Counted from the stretch's first letter, positions 9,644 through 18,543 are shown. The stretch: 64,000 bases of DNA from Methylocystis sp. L43 (GCF_015709525.1 NZ_JADNRA010000028.1:79326-143325), one strand, 5' to 3'. Numbers and translations are program-made. Notes: generated from the sequence alone by a model not told the origin.

Positions 9644-11140
9644 ATGACGGAGGCCGCCGAGGATCTTCAGCGATCCTCATCGCGCGAGATTGACGCGATA
9701 GACGATCTCGACGGCGACAGGCTTCGCGAATATTGCGGCGTTTTCGGCGTTTTCGATCTGCCGGACGCCGCAGCGATCGCCGCCTTGGGCTTGCACGCCC
9801 TGCAGCATCGCGGCCAGGAGGCGGCCGGCATCGTCAGCTTCGACGGCGGACGCTTTCATGGCGAGCGCCGATTGGGCCTGGTCGGCGATCACTTTTCCCA
9901 AGAAAACACGATCAAGCGCCTGCCCGGCGCCGCGGCGATCGGACATGTGCGCTACGCCACCACCGGCGAAACCATGCTGCGCAACGTGCAGCCGCTGTTC
10001 GCGGAGTTGAACACGGGCGGCTTCGCGGTCGCCCACAACGGCAACCTCACCAATGCCCAGACGCTGCGCCGCGAACTGATCCGCGAAGGCGCGATCTTCC
10101 AGTCGACTTCGGACACCGAGGTCATCCTTCATCTCGTGGCGCGCAGCCGCAGGCCGCTGCTCATCGACCGTTTCATCGAAGCGCTGCGCTCGATCGAAGG
10201 CGCCTATTCGCTCGTCGCGCTCACCAACAAGAAGCTGATCGGCGCGCGCGATCCGCTCGGCATCCGGCCGCTCGTCATCGGCGAATTCAACGGAAAATAT
10301 ATTCTCGCGTCGGAGACTTGCGCGCTCGACATCATCGGCGCGCGCTTCGTGCGCGACGTGATGAATGGCGAGATCGTCATTATCTCCGAGGACGGAATTC
10401 AGAGCTTGCGGCCGTTTCCGCCGCAGCCGATGCGCCCCTGCATCTTCGAATATATCTATTTCGCCCGTCCCGATTCCATCGTCCATGGCCGTCCAGTCTA
10501 TGAGGTGCGCAAGGCGATGGGCGCCGAACTCGCGCGCGAGCGCCTGATCGACGCTGACGTCGTCGTGCCCGTGCCGGACTCCGGGGTGCCGGCGGCGCTC
10601 GGCTATTCGCAGCAATCCGGCGTGCCGTTCGAACTCGGCATTATCCGCAATCACTATGTCGGACGCACCTTTATCGAGCCGACGCAGATCGCCCGCGATT
10701 TCGGCGTGCGCATGAAACACAGCGCCAACCGCTGCGTCGTCGCCGGGAAACGCGTGATCCTCATCGACGATTCCGTCGTGCGCGGCACGACGTCGGTGAA
10801 GATCGTGCAGATGATGCGCGACGCCGGCGCGACGGAAGTGCATTTCCTGATTTCATCGCCGCCGATCACCAATCCGGACTACTACGGCATCGACACGCCG
10901 CAGAAGGAGAATCTGCTCGCCGCGACGCATACGCTCGAGGAAATGCGCGAATATATCGGCTGCGACTCGCTGGGCTTCCTGTCCGTCGATGGCATCTATC
11001 GCGCCATGGGCTACGAACGCCGCGATCCCATCCGGCCGCAGTTCACCGATCACTGCTTCACCGGGGATTATCCCACGTCGCTGACCGACCTTGTCGGCGA
11101 AAACCGCGCGCAACTGTCGCTGCTGGCGGAGGCAAGCTGA
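9644..11140 (+). CDS. purF: Amidophosphoribosyltransferase
   Basis: Catalyses the first committed step of purine synthesis, glutamine plus PRPP to phosphoribosylamine. A 30-residue leader precedes the N-terminal nucleophile Cys31 (YCGVFG), so this is the propeptide-bearing type. The glutaminase domain is followed by the PRTase domain with the PRPP loop VILIDDSVVRGTT. Of the four positions that ligate the Fe-S cluster in Bacillus-type enzymes, CIFEYIYFARPDS and the final DHCFTGDYP keep cysteine. NPDYYGID has Asp where Cys is expected, and the first Cys of the final pair is missing, so a cluster is unlikely. Confidence 0.95.
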   Translation: MTEAAEDLQRSSSREIDAIDDLDGDRLREYCGVFGVFDLPDAAAIAALGLHALQHRGQEAAGIVSFDGGRFHGERRLGLVGDHFSQENTIKRLPGAAAIGHVRYATTGETMLRNVQPLFAELNTGGFAVAHNGNLTNAQTLRRELIREGAIFQSTSDTEVILHLVARSRRPLLIDRFIEALRSIEGAYSLVALTNKKLIGARDPLGIRPLVIGEFNGKYILASETCALDIIGARFVRDVMNGEIVIISEDGIQSLRPFPPQPMRPCIFEYIYFARPDSIVHGRPVYEVRKAMGAELARERLIDADVVVPVPDSGVPAALGYSQQSGVPFELGIIRNHYVGRTFIEPTQIARDFGVRMKHSANRCVVAGKRVILIDDSVVRGTTSVKIVQMMRDAGATEVHFLISSPPITNPDYYGIDTPQKENLLAATHTLEEMREYIGCDSLGFLSVDGIYRAMGYERRDPIRPQFTDHCFTGDYPTSLTDLVGENRAQLSLLAEAS

Positions 11141-11174
11141 TACATGACAATCGCGCTAACGAGATCCCCATGCC

Positions 11175-11384
11175 ATGGCGAGTGAAGTAACAGCATCCGC
11201 GGTCATGCCCTCCGCGACGCCGACTGAAGCGGAGGTGGAAGAATGGCGCCGGCTGCCGCGAGACGAACAACTGCGGAGACTCCGCGCAGTTCTCGCAGAT
11301 GCTGAGAGCTCTACTGCGTCAGAGGCGACCATGGCTGATATTCTAAAGGAAGCTCGTTGTCGCGCTGACCAACTTCGTGGCTGA
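11175..11384 (+). CDS. Putative antitoxin of a ParE-type toxin-antitoxin pair
   Basis: A 69-residue, acidic, mostly helical protein (TEAEVEEWRRLPRDEQ... then ADILKEARCRADQ). It resembles short ParD/addiction-module antitoxins in size and placement, but I see no clear ribbon-helix-helix motif. Its stop overlaps by eight bases the GTG of the downstream RelE/ParE-like frame, the usual arrangement for such pairs. The call rests mainly on that context. Confidence 0.55.
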   Translation: MASEVTASAVMPSATPTEAEVEEWRRLPRDEQLRRLRAVLADAESSTASEATMADILKEARCRADQLRG

Positions 11385-11672
11385 ATTCCGTCTTTCTCGC
11401 CGCGCCCGAGCCGATCTAATAGACATTTACACCTTTACCGAGGCGAAGTTCGGACCCTATCAGGCCGAAGCCTACTACTCGGGACTAGAACGCTCATTTG
11501 GCCTGCTGGCGACTTTCCTGCTATAGGAGTCAGCCGCGAAGAGACTCTCCCGCGCCTTCGACAGTTTCGTTTCCAGTCGCATTTGATTTTCTATTGCGAC
11601 GAAGGAGACTATGTCTTCATTCGAGCGCTGATCCATGTGCGTCAGGGCCTCAGGCCGTCCTTATTCGAATAG
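11377..11672 (+). pseudogene. RelE/ParE family toxin, frameshifted
   Basis: The first frame from GTG 11377 reads a ParE-like N-terminus (FRLSRRARADLIDIYTFT, then a helix to FGLLATF) and hits a stop at 11521-11525. The next frame continues with the matching ParE C-terminus from about 11510: DFPAIGVSREETLPRLRQF, then SHLIFYCDEGDYVFIRALIH, ending at TAG 11670-11672. The total of 296 bases is one short of 99 codons, and both halves fit one family, so a single-base deletion at about 11508-11512 explains it. The product would be an inactive truncated toxin, unless the reading is a sequencing error. Confidence 0.75.
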
Positions 11673-11678
11673 ATTGTC

Positions 11679-12422
11679 ATGACTCTCCCTTCCGACCACA
11701 TCGCACTTGTCACCGGCGCCTCGCGCGGCATTGGACGCGCCCTGGCGCTCGAACTCGCCCGCGACGGCGCGCATGTCGTGGCTCTGGCGCGCACGCAGGG
11801 CGCGTTGGAAGAACTCGACGATGAAATCCGCGCGCAGGGCGGGCAAGCGACGCTCGTTCCTTGCGACCTCGCCGATTTCGACGCCCTCGACCGTCTTGGC
11901 GCCGCGTTGTTCGAGCGCTGGGGCAAGCTCGACGCCTTCATTGGCAACGCGGGGATTCTCGGACCTCTATCGCCGCTCGCGCACGTCGACCCGAAGGACT
12001 GGAACCGCGTCATGGCGGTCAACGTCACCGCAAACTGGCGTCTGATCCGTTCCCTTGATCCGCTCCTGCGCACGTCAGGCGGCGGGCGCGTTCTCTTCAT
12101 TACCTCAGGGGCGGCGCATCGCGAGGCAATGAAGCCGTTCTGGGGCCCTTATGCGATCTCGAAGGCGGCGCTCGAGGCGATGGCCCGCACTTATGCGTCT
12201 GAGAGCGCCGGCGATGGCGTGACCGTCATGCTCGCCAATCCAGGCCCGCTGCGCACGCGCATGCGCGCTCAGGCGATGCCCGGCGAAGATCCGATGACTC
12301 TCAAGACGCCTGAAGAATTCGCAAAAAAATGCCTCGCGCTGCTGGCGCCGGAATGGCGCGAGAGCGCGAGGCTTTACGATTTCCCCACCGACCGGCTGCT
12401 GAGTTTCACCGCGCCCGTCTGA
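11679..12422 (+). CDS. SDR family NAD(P)-dependent oxidoreductase
   Basis: Short-chain dehydrogenase of 247 residues. The cofactor motif TGASRGIG is at 12-19 and NAGIL at about 90-94. The catalytic set is Ser143 (ITSGAA), Tyr158 and Lys162 (YAISK). The substrate is unknown. It follows the toxin remnant by only six bases, but was probably once adjacent to purF, as in relatives. Confidence 0.88.
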   Translation: MTLPSDHIALVTGASRGIGRALALELARDGAHVVALARTQGALEELDDEIRAQGGQATLVPCDLADFDALDRLGAALFERWGKLDAFIGNAGILGPLSPLAHVDPKDWNRVMAVNVTANWRLIRSLDPLLRTSGGGRVLFITSGAAHREAMKPFWGPYAISKAALEAMARTYASESAGDGVTVMLANPGPLRTRMRAQAMPGEDPMTLKTPEEFAKKCLALLAPEWRESARLYDFPTDRLLSFTAPV

Positions 12423-12436
12423 CGGGGGGGCACCCC

Positions 12437-13015
12437 TTAGTGGTGGTGATTGCTCGTGTGATGGTGGGTGTGGCCCTGATGCCCGTGGTGATGATGATGG
12501 ACATGGCCGCGGCGCGGCGCGAGCGGCGGAGGCGGCGGGATATAGGCCAACGTCAGGCTTTCGACGCCGGCCGTCCACCCCACGCCAGAGCCGGCCTGAA
12601 CGTTGAAGGGCTGCAGCGAGAAGATGTTGTCGGATCCGCCGACGAGCGCCGCGCCCCCGCCCCCGACCCCGAGCTTGGCTGAAACTCCCGGGCCGATATA
12701 GGAGCCCGCGAGAGCGCCGGGTCCAAGGTGGTCCGTCGCCGCGACGACGCCCCAGGACAGTTGGCCAGGGCCATTGATCGTCACATTTGCGCCGACCTTG
12801 GTGAGCGCGCCCGCATAGTGGGCCGGCGCCGCGCCTTCGGCGTTATCGCGATAAATGCAGTCCATCTGCTGATTTTCGACTAGAACGCTGATGCCGTTGC
12901 CGAGCAGCCGGCACTGCAAGATCCCGACGCGGTCGCCCGCAAAGGCGCTCGCCGGCGCCAGCATGGCCAGAGCGAAAACGCCGCTCAGCGCGCGACCCAA
13001 TCCAAACTTCAGCAT
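12437..13015 (-). CDS. DUF992 secreted protein with histidine-rich C-terminus
   Basis: A 192-residue protein with a clear signal peptide ending ASAFA at about 26. The DUF992 domain follows: ILQCRLLGNGISVLV, a second conserved Cys, GALAGSYIGPG and ALVGGSDNIFSLQPF. The last ~23 residues hold 14 histidines after a polyproline linker. Such a tail is not part of DUF992 and suggests Ni, Zn or Cu binding in the periplasm. GAGGAG precedes the ATG. Function of the domain is unknown. Confidence 0.8.
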   Translation of the reverse strand: MLKFGLGRALSGVFALAMLAPASAFAGDRVGILQCRLLGNGISVLVENQQMDCIYRDNAEGAAPAHYAGALTKVGANVTINGPGQLSWGVVAATDHLGPGALAGSYIGPGVSAKLGVGGGGAALVGGSDNIFSLQPFNVQAGSGVGWTAGVESLTLAYIPPPPPLAPRRGHVHHHHHGHQGHTHHHTSNHHH

Positions 13016-13253
13016 TCAGTTCTCCTCTTCCTGATCTGCGCCCCGTCTGACGCGGAGCCGCAAAGCACGCCCTGCAGTACAGGACGACCAGGGAAATGCA
13101 ACAGCGCCGCTCCAGCTCTAAGCTATGGCGCCTGATATCATGTGCGCCGGCGCACGAGCGAGCTTGCGCGCCCGCTGCTCGCCACACCTTTGCCGCGCTT
13201 GCAAAGGACGTGGAAGAGTCCGATTTCTAAAGGTGTAAAGAACCGAGGATTCC

Positions 13254-14108
13254 GTGGCGAACTCCTATCCGCTTCCCGTTCTCGTGGACCAGGGCCTGTC
13301 CCAGTCCGACGTCGAAGCCCTCCGCGCCGCCGTCGTGGCGTTGGAACGACAGAGTTTTGCAACGCGGCTTGCCGGATTGGCGGGCCGGCAGCTGAGTTTT
13401 GGCTCGATGACGCTGCCGCCGCGACTGCAGGCGACGGTCGCCTCGGCGACGCAAAAGGCGCTCGCCGCGGCAATGAAGATAGCCTTGGCGAGCCTCGACG
13501 CGCAGCCGGCGAAGGACACCATACGCATTCACCGGCGTCTGGCGGCGCTGACGGGAGGCGTCGGCGGCGCCGTTGGACTGGCGAGCCTGCCGATCGAATT
13601 GCCGGTGTCGACGACGATCATGCTGCGCTCGATCGCGGAAATTGCGCAGGCCGAGGGAGAGGACCTGCGCCACCCGGGCGCCGCCCTCGCCTGTCTCGAA
13701 GTTTTTGCGCTGGGCGGCCCCTCCGCCGAAGGCGCCGTTCTAGAGGGCGGCTATCTCGCGCTCCGCGCGCTTCTCGCGAAATCCGTGTCCGACGCTGCAC
13801 GTTTTATGACTGTCCATCAGATCTCCAGCGAAGCGGCGCCTGCCCTGGCGCGGCTGATCGGCGCGATCGGGGCGCGCTTCGGCATGGTCGTGTCGCAAAA
13901 GACCGCTGCGCAGGCCATCCCGGTGATCGGCGCGATCAGCGGCGCGGCGATCAATGTCGCCTTCACCGAACACTTCCAAAGTCTCGCGCGCGGCCATTTC
14001 GTCGTGCGCCGACTGGAGCGGCTCTACACTCCTGCCCTGGTGCATGCCGAATACGCCAAAATCGCCCGCTCAGAGGGCTATTGGGATGATCCGTCGCAGG
14101 CGGCGTGA
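13254..14108 (+). CDS. EcsC family protein
   Basis: A 284-residue protein of the EcsC family, whose biochemical role is unclear. Blocks matching the family are the central GGVGGAVGLASLPIELPVSTTIMLRSI region (small-residue-rich, likely membrane-associating) and, near the end, AIPVIGAISGAAINVAFTEHF. The start is GTG at 13254, after a weak GAGG site. No operon partner is seen. Confidence 0.75.
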   Translation: MANSYPLPVLVDQGLSQSDVEALRAAVVALERQSFATRLAGLAGRQLSFGSMTLPPRLQATVASATQKALAAAMKIALASLDAQPAKDTIRIHRRLAALTGGVGGAVGLASLPIELPVSTTIMLRSIAEIAQAEGEDLRHPGAALACLEVFALGGPSAEGAVLEGGYLALRALLAKSVSDAARFMTVHQISSEAAPALARLIGAIGARFGMVVSQKTAAQAIPVIGAISGAAINVAFTEHFQSLARGHFVVRRLERLYTPALVHAEYAKIARSEGYWDDPSQAA

Positions 14109-14276
14109 GCCGCGGCGAGCGTGCGTGATCGCGCTGCAGATGGGTAATGGCCTAGTTTGAATTTCGCCTTTTGACGGAACGCGGAAACATTTGGTTGGCA
14201 GCCGGGATGTTCGCATCGCGCCAAAAAAGCGAGGTTCCATGATGGCGCGTTATGCTATGCAAGATCGCCGCTATCG

Positions 14277-14684
14277 TTAAGCCGTGGCCTCGACGTGTTT
14301 CTTGAAGTTGTTCAAAATTGTTTGCCACCCCTCGCGCTGCTGTTCGATTGAGTGTTCGGTTTCTGCATCGAAGGTGCTGCGCACTGTTACGCCATTCGCA
14401 CTTTCCAAAAATTCCACGGCGCCGCTACGGTCTCCGAAGGAATATTCGATCAGCTCGTGCCGAACGATCTTGGTGTAAGTTCCGGCAAAGTCGAAACCAA
14501 AGCTGCCGTCTTTGGCCTCCATGCGGGAGGAGAAGGCACCGCCCTCGCGCAGATCGACTGTGGCGCGCGGGCAATGCCAAGTGTCGACCGCGAAGTTCCA
14601 CTTCGTGATGTCGGCCGATGTGGTGTAGGCAGACCAGACCCTGGCGATCGGCGCATGGACAAGCGTTTCGACAGTAAGTTTCAT
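14277..14684 (-). CDS. SRPBCC / AHSA1-type protein
   Basis: A 135-residue START-like (SRPBCC) protein of the Aha1-homologue type: KLTVETLVHAPIARVWSAYT at the start, an ITKWNFA helix, GGAFSSRMEAKDG and the C-terminal helix EQQREGWQTILNNFKKHVE. The family forms a hydrophobic ligand cavity; the ligand is unknown. It stands alone. Confidence 0.85.
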   Translation of the reverse strand: MKLTVETLVHAPIARVWSAYTTSADITKWNFAVDTWHCPRATVDLREGGAFSSRMEAKDGSFGFDFAGTYTKIVRHELIEYSFGDRSGAVEFLESANGVTVRSTFDAETEHSIEQQREGWQTILNNFKKHVEATA

Positions 14685-14801
14685 TGATCGTGATCCTGCG
14701 GCATAGTTTTCTCGAATTAGACTCTTGAAGTCCGCTATGTCGCGAGCCGCGCTTTCTGGCGACGTGGCGAAACAAGTTGATAGTTCAAACGCGCATCCCG
14801 A

Positions 14802-14888
14802 TATCTCCCCGCTTGCGGGAGATAGTCAAGGTGAGGGCAGCGCGATCGGGTGAAGGGCTTCCTCATCCTGAAGAGCGCGCGCAGCACG
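14802..14888. repeat. Palindromic intergenic repeats (hairpin plus degenerate half of the CTCATCCTGAGGAG family)
   Basis: TATCTCCC and GGGAGATA form a hairpin at 14802-14824. It is followed at 14848-14888 by a degenerate half copy of the dispersed repeat seen at 36.4, 55.1, 58.3-59.1 and 63.4 kb (GGCTTCCTCATCCTG...). The rest of the 228-base gap holds no gene that I can support. Confidence 0.7.
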
Positions 14889-14912
14889 GATTCACTTAAT
14901 TCCGCATCTTCA

Positions 14913-16226
14913 CTAAGGCAAACGGCGCAGCGCCTCGGCGAGATGCCCAACCTGCTTCGTCGTGGCGATGCTCGATTCATTTTCTTCGAGCAGGATGAAA
15001 TCAGCGCCCGCGAGGTTCTCATCGAGTTCCTCTGTCGTGGCCGGCAGCCGTTCGCCGTTCGAGGCGTCGCCTGGCGCGCGCCGATAATGGCCGAGTTCGA
15101 CGCTGTTGTCCTCGGTCCGCATATAGAACCAATAATCGATTTGCGGCGGACAGGGCGCGAGGGTCGCCGCCGCCAAAACTTCATGCAGAAAGCTGCCGCC
15201 GAGCGCGAGCAGCCGCGGCGGGCGGGCGCAATCGCCCTTCTCCCCTGCCCGGCCAACCGCCGCCGTGGGATAATGCGCGTCCGGCGATAAGAGATTGAGG
15301 AGATCCAGCAGGTCGCGGTCGGTGCCTAGGGCTTCTGGCGCCGGCGCAGACGCAAAGGCCAGCACGCCGACGGGAGAAGCGGGAAGCGCGCGTGTCGCTT
15401 CACGCATGGCCAGCGCGCCGCCAACGCTGTTCCAATGCGTGCCGCCGCGCGGAAAGAGCGGTATCGGTTGTTTGGGCTTTTCCGCCGCAATGAGCGCCGG
15501 GCCGTCCACATAGCTGACATGCGCTTCATCGAGCGCCGCGCGGTAAGGCGCAAGCTTTTCGGGCATCGCCGTCGCGCGCAGGGCGCAAGCCGCGGACTTT
15601 GGCAGATCTTCCGGGTAGCGCGCCGCCTTTGACGGCGAAATGAGATAGACGAAGCTCTTGCCGCGCGCCTGCGCGCTCTCCTGAATTTCGTGCAGCGTCA
15701 AAGACCACGCGCCGAGCCGCGCGGAATCGAAGGCGCCGTCGCGTGCGCAAAATTCGTCGATGTAGAACTGCTCATAGAGCTGGCCATTACGCCCGATTAC
15801 GACTCCGGGCGCGGCCGAACCGCCGAAAAGCGAAAAGACGAGTTGATTTTTCGCGCGCACCGAGATCGGAAAAACCGGCGACATTCGACCAAGATTGATT
15901 GAGACCGCCTTTTGCGTTTCTCCTGAAAGAAAGGCGTCGAACGTCCAGGGCGCGGGCTTTGGCTTCGCGACGCCGTAAAGCGGCCAGGCGCTGCGGATAC
16001 GCAGCTTCGGCCAATCGCCTTCGACGGCGAAATTCCACAGATTGGCGAGGAAGAGGAAGGCGATGAAGCCGGCGCAACCGGAGATCGGCAGGCGCGCAAG
16101 CGTGAGCGCCTTCATGAAGGCGCGTCGTGTAGCGACGCTTTCAGCGCGCGCGGGCGCGTGCGACGCCGCGCCGCTTTCTCCTTCATGTCGCGCGGCGGGC
16201 TTTTTCTTTTCGGCGAGATCGCTCAT
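14913..16226 (-). CDS. AlgJ/AlgX-like O-acetyltransferase, membrane anchored
   Basis: SGNH-like acetyltransferase partner of an MBOAT protein. The 437-residue product has a short cytoplasmic N-terminus, one transmembrane helix at about 45-65 and an extracytoplasmic domain. Catalytic-type motifs are GGTHWNSVGG (the Asp/His-equivalent block) and LGGSFLHEV (the serine block), as in AlgX/AlgJ. The ATG at 16226 is five bases after the stop of the MBOAT gene; the longer frame upstream runs inside that gene and is rejected. It probably transfers acetyl groups to an exopolysaccharide or wall polymer; the acceptor is unknown. Confidence 0.83.
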   Translation of the reverse strand: MSDLAEKKKPAARHEGESGAASHAPARAESVATRRAFMKALTLARLPISGCAGFIAFLFLANLWNFAVEGDWPKLRIRSAWPLYGVAKPKPAPWTFDAFLSGETQKAVSINLGRMSPVFPISVRAKNQLVFSLFGGSAAPGVVIGRNGQLYEQFYIDEFCARDGAFDSARLGAWSLTLHEIQESAQARGKSFVYLISPSKAARYPEDLPKSAACALRATAMPEKLAPYRAALDEAHVSYVDGPALIAAEKPKQPIPLFPRGGTHWNSVGGALAMREATRALPASPVGVLAFASAPAPEALGTDRDLLDLLNLLSPDAHYPTAAVGRAGEKGDCARPPRLLALGGSFLHEVLAAATLAPCPPQIDYWFYMRTEDNSVELGHYRRAPGDASNGERLPATTEELDENLAGADFILLEENESSIATTKQVGHLAEALRRLP

Positions 16227-16231
16227 GCGAC

Positions 16232-17653
16232 TCAAAACCGGAAGTAGATGAACGGCTTGAAGGGATCGGCAAGTCCCTTCGCCAAAGCCGCAAGGAAGAG
16301 CATGGACAGCGCGCCGTTCGACGCCAAGGCGAAGCGCTGCGCCGCGACGCCCCAATCGAAGTCCTTGGCGTAAAGCGACAGGCGCTGCGCGACGCAGATT
16401 GCCGCGGCGACCAGCGCCACGACAATATATTCGGGAGGAATGGCGACAGGCGCGCTGGCTTGCGCCCATGGAGTCGCCATCAACGCGAGCAGCGCGCCGG
16501 CCTGCGACAGAGAGGTTGCGCGAAAGAATGTCCAGCCGACGATCACGATGATCATCGCAATCACATTTGCGAGCCAGTCCGGCAACCGCTGCAGGCGATT
16601 GACGAGAAAGAGCCGATCAAGCACGAGGAACACGCCATTATAGGCGCCCCAGGCGATATAGGTCCAAGCCGCGCCGTGCCAGAGTCCCGAAGCGAAGAAG
16701 CAGATCCACAGATTGAGGTAGGTGCGCGCTTCGCCGCGCCGATTGCCGCCGAGCGGGAAATATAAATATTCGCGAATCCAGCTGGTGAGAGAAATGTGCC
16801 AGCGTCGCCAGAAATCGGTGATGCTTGTCGCGACATAGGGCATGTTGAAATTTTCAAGCAGCCGAAAGCCGAACATGCGCGCCAGCCCGATCGCCATGTC
16901 GGAATAGCCGGAAAAATCGAAATAGATTTGGAAGGTGAAGAACAGCACGCCCGCCCAGGCCTCCGCGAAGCCAAGGGAGCTGACGTCATGCGCGAAGATC
17001 AGGTCCGCGCCGCTAGCAAGCGTATCGGCGAAGAGCAGCTTCTTCACGACGCCGAGCATGAAGCGGGAAAAGCCCACGATAAAGTCGTCGACGTCGGCGT
17101 GCGGCATCGCCTCGAATTGGCGCGCGATGTCGTGATATTTGATGATCGGGCCGGCGAGGAGCTTGGGAAAGAAAAAGACGTAAAGCCCATAAAGCAGCGA
17201 ACTACGCGCCGGCGCCGTGACGCCGCGATAGACGTCGACGAGATAGGTGATCTTTTCAAAGACGATGAAGCTGACGCCGATCGGCAGCGCGATCTGCGGG
17301 ATGTTGATCCCCGGCAGCGTCAACGCCTTCAAAAGCGCGTCGACATTGAGCGCCAGAAAACCCGTATATTTGTAATAGATAAGGATCGCGAGATTGCCGA
17401 CGACGCCGAGCGCCAGCCAGCGTTTGGATGTGTCGCTCGCGGCCGATGTCGCGATCTTCTGCGCCACATAGAGGTCGAGCCCGACTGACGCGAAGACAAG
17501 GAAGATGAAGACCGGCTCGCTCCAAGCGTAAAAGGCGACGCTTGCCGCAAGCAAGATGACGGCCCGCCGCCAGCGGACTTCTCCAAAGAAGAGATACAGG
17601 AGGTAAACCGCCGGGCCGAACAGGAACAGGAACAGCGGCTCGTAGAAAAGCAT
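16232..17653 (-). CDS. MBOAT family O-acyltransferase (AlgI-like)
   Basis: Multi-pass membrane acyltransferase of 473 residues with about ten hydrophobic segments. The AlgI hallmarks are FWRRWHISLTSWIREYLYFP and the active-site histidine in LWHGAAWTYIAWG. It moves acyl groups across the inner membrane for the AlgJ/AlgX-like partner encoded immediately downstream. No polysaccharide synthase genes are nearby, so the pair is an orphan acetylation module. Confidence 0.9.
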   Translation of the reverse strand: MLFYEPLFLFLFGPAVYLLYLFFGEVRWRRAVILLAASVAFYAWSEPVFIFLVFASVGLDLYVAQKIATSAASDTSKRWLALGVVGNLAILIYYKYTGFLALNVDALLKALTLPGINIPQIALPIGVSFIVFEKITYLVDVYRGVTAPARSSLLYGLYVFFFPKLLAGPIIKYHDIARQFEAMPHADVDDFIVGFSRFMLGVVKKLLFADTLASGADLIFAHDVSSLGFAEAWAGVLFFTFQIYFDFSGYSDMAIGLARMFGFRLLENFNMPYVATSITDFWRRWHISLTSWIREYLYFPLGGNRRGEARTYLNLWICFFASGLWHGAAWTYIAWGAYNGVFLVLDRLFLVNRLQRLPDWLANVIAMIIVIVGWTFFRATSLSQAGALLALMATPWAQASAPVAIPPEYIVVALVAAAICVAQRLSLYAKDFDWGVAAQRFALASNGALSMLFLAALAKGLADPFKPFIYFRF

Positions 17654-17856
17654 GATTGTCCTGCGTTTCTCGGCGCGCTGGCGCGAGCGCGAGGCCTGCG
17701 GCTTTTACCAAAAGCCCAGCAGTGGAGCAAGAAAGCGGCCTCGGAGGTTCTAACGTGCTATCGCGAGGCGTGACGACGGCCCGCTCTCTTCTCCCGCGGC
17801 GCGAAGCGCCGGATCGAAGAACTCGCCGACAAGCAAGAAACACCGACCCCTCCCAA

Positions 17857-17884
17857 CCCTCCCCCGCTTCGCGGGAGAGGGGGG
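17857..17884. repeat. Palindromic hairpin repeat (CCTCCCCCGC / GCGGGAGAGG type)
   Basis: CTCCCCCGC, TTC, GCGGGAGAG forms a strong hairpin in the 261-base space between the MBOAT and VapC genes. It is of the same type as those at 54.35 and 54.46 kb. No gene is visible in the rest of the gap. Confidence 0.7.
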
Positions 17885-17914
17885 ATCGCGCCCATCATTA
17901 GGGCCGCGGACCGC

Positions 17915-18307
17915 TCACCGGCCGAGCAACTCGACGCCGGCGAGTCGGGCGAATTTGCGGTCGAACGTCACCGTCCTTTGACACTGTCGCGACCTGCCCA
18001 CCTCGTGAATGATCGCGTCGACAAGATCGACGCTGGAATGATTCAGCGCCGCACGCACGGCGTTTGCCTCGCCGATGACAATCTGCCGCGTATCGAGAAG
18101 CGCTTTGATGATCGAAACAACCTCCGTCCTTTTCAGATCATAGCGGCTTTCGAGCACCCAAATGATCTCGCAAAGAACGATCGCCGAAATGAACCCTGGA
18201 TCGCCGGCCGTCAGCGCCTCTTCGATAAATCGCGTCGCGGCTTTGGCTTGCTCGCGGTCGTCCTGGGCGAGGTAGCGAACGAGCACGTTTGTATCGAGTG
18301 CTATCAC
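17915..18307 (-). CDS. vapC: PIN-domain ribonuclease toxin VapC
   Basis: A 130-residue PIN-domain RNase. Acidic metal-binding residues are visible: Asp5 in IALDTNVLVRYL, Glu in AIVLCEIIWVL and Asp in VDLVDAIIHEVG, with the fourth near VTFDRKFARL. Its start overlaps the stop of the antitoxin gene by four bases. Targets are usually tRNA or rRNA in this family; the target here is unknown. Confidence 0.9.
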   Translation of the reverse strand: MIALDTNVLVRYLAQDDREQAKAATRFIEEALTAGDPGFISAIVLCEIIWVLESRYDLKRTEVVSIIKALLDTRQIVIGEANAVRAALNHSSVDLVDAIIHEVGRSRQCQRTVTFDRKFARLAGVELLGR

Positions 18308-18543
18308 TTTTCGCTGGCCCGGCTTCGGATCGCCGCTTCCATTGCCTCGAGCGTGACTGGCGTCGCGGGCGCCGGAACAACGCCTTTAAGGCGTCGTATG
18401 TCTCCAGAGGCGGCGCGAACGAGAAAGGCGTCGCCGCTTGTCTGTTCGAAAACCAGACTGTCGCCAGTATCTACCCGCAAGGCTCGGCGTACTTCGGCGG
18501 GCAGAGTGATTTGACCCTTGCTGGTTAGGGTCGCCTTCGACAT
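18304..18543 (-). CDS. vapB: AbrB/MazE-type antitoxin (VapB)
   Basis: A 79-residue swapped-hairpin AbrB protein. The N-terminus ATLTSKGQITLPAEVRRAL and GDSLVFEQ is the DNA-binding domain; the C-terminal helix presumably blocks the toxin. It is the first gene of the vapBC operon, with a dyad about 30 bases upstream that may be its own operator. Confidence 0.9.
   Translation of the reverse strand: MSKATLTSKGQITLPAEVRRALRVDTGDSLVFEQTSGDAFLVRAASGDIRRLKGVVPAPATPVTLEAMEAAIRSRASEK

Noticed and set aside
12423..12436. Terminator after the SDR gene (GGGGGGGCACCCC)
   Set aside because: Stem is too short and has no T-tract.
14735..15256. Reverse frame of 173 codons
   Set aside because: Overlaps the AlgJ-like gene in another frame and extends through the repeat; no family resemblance.
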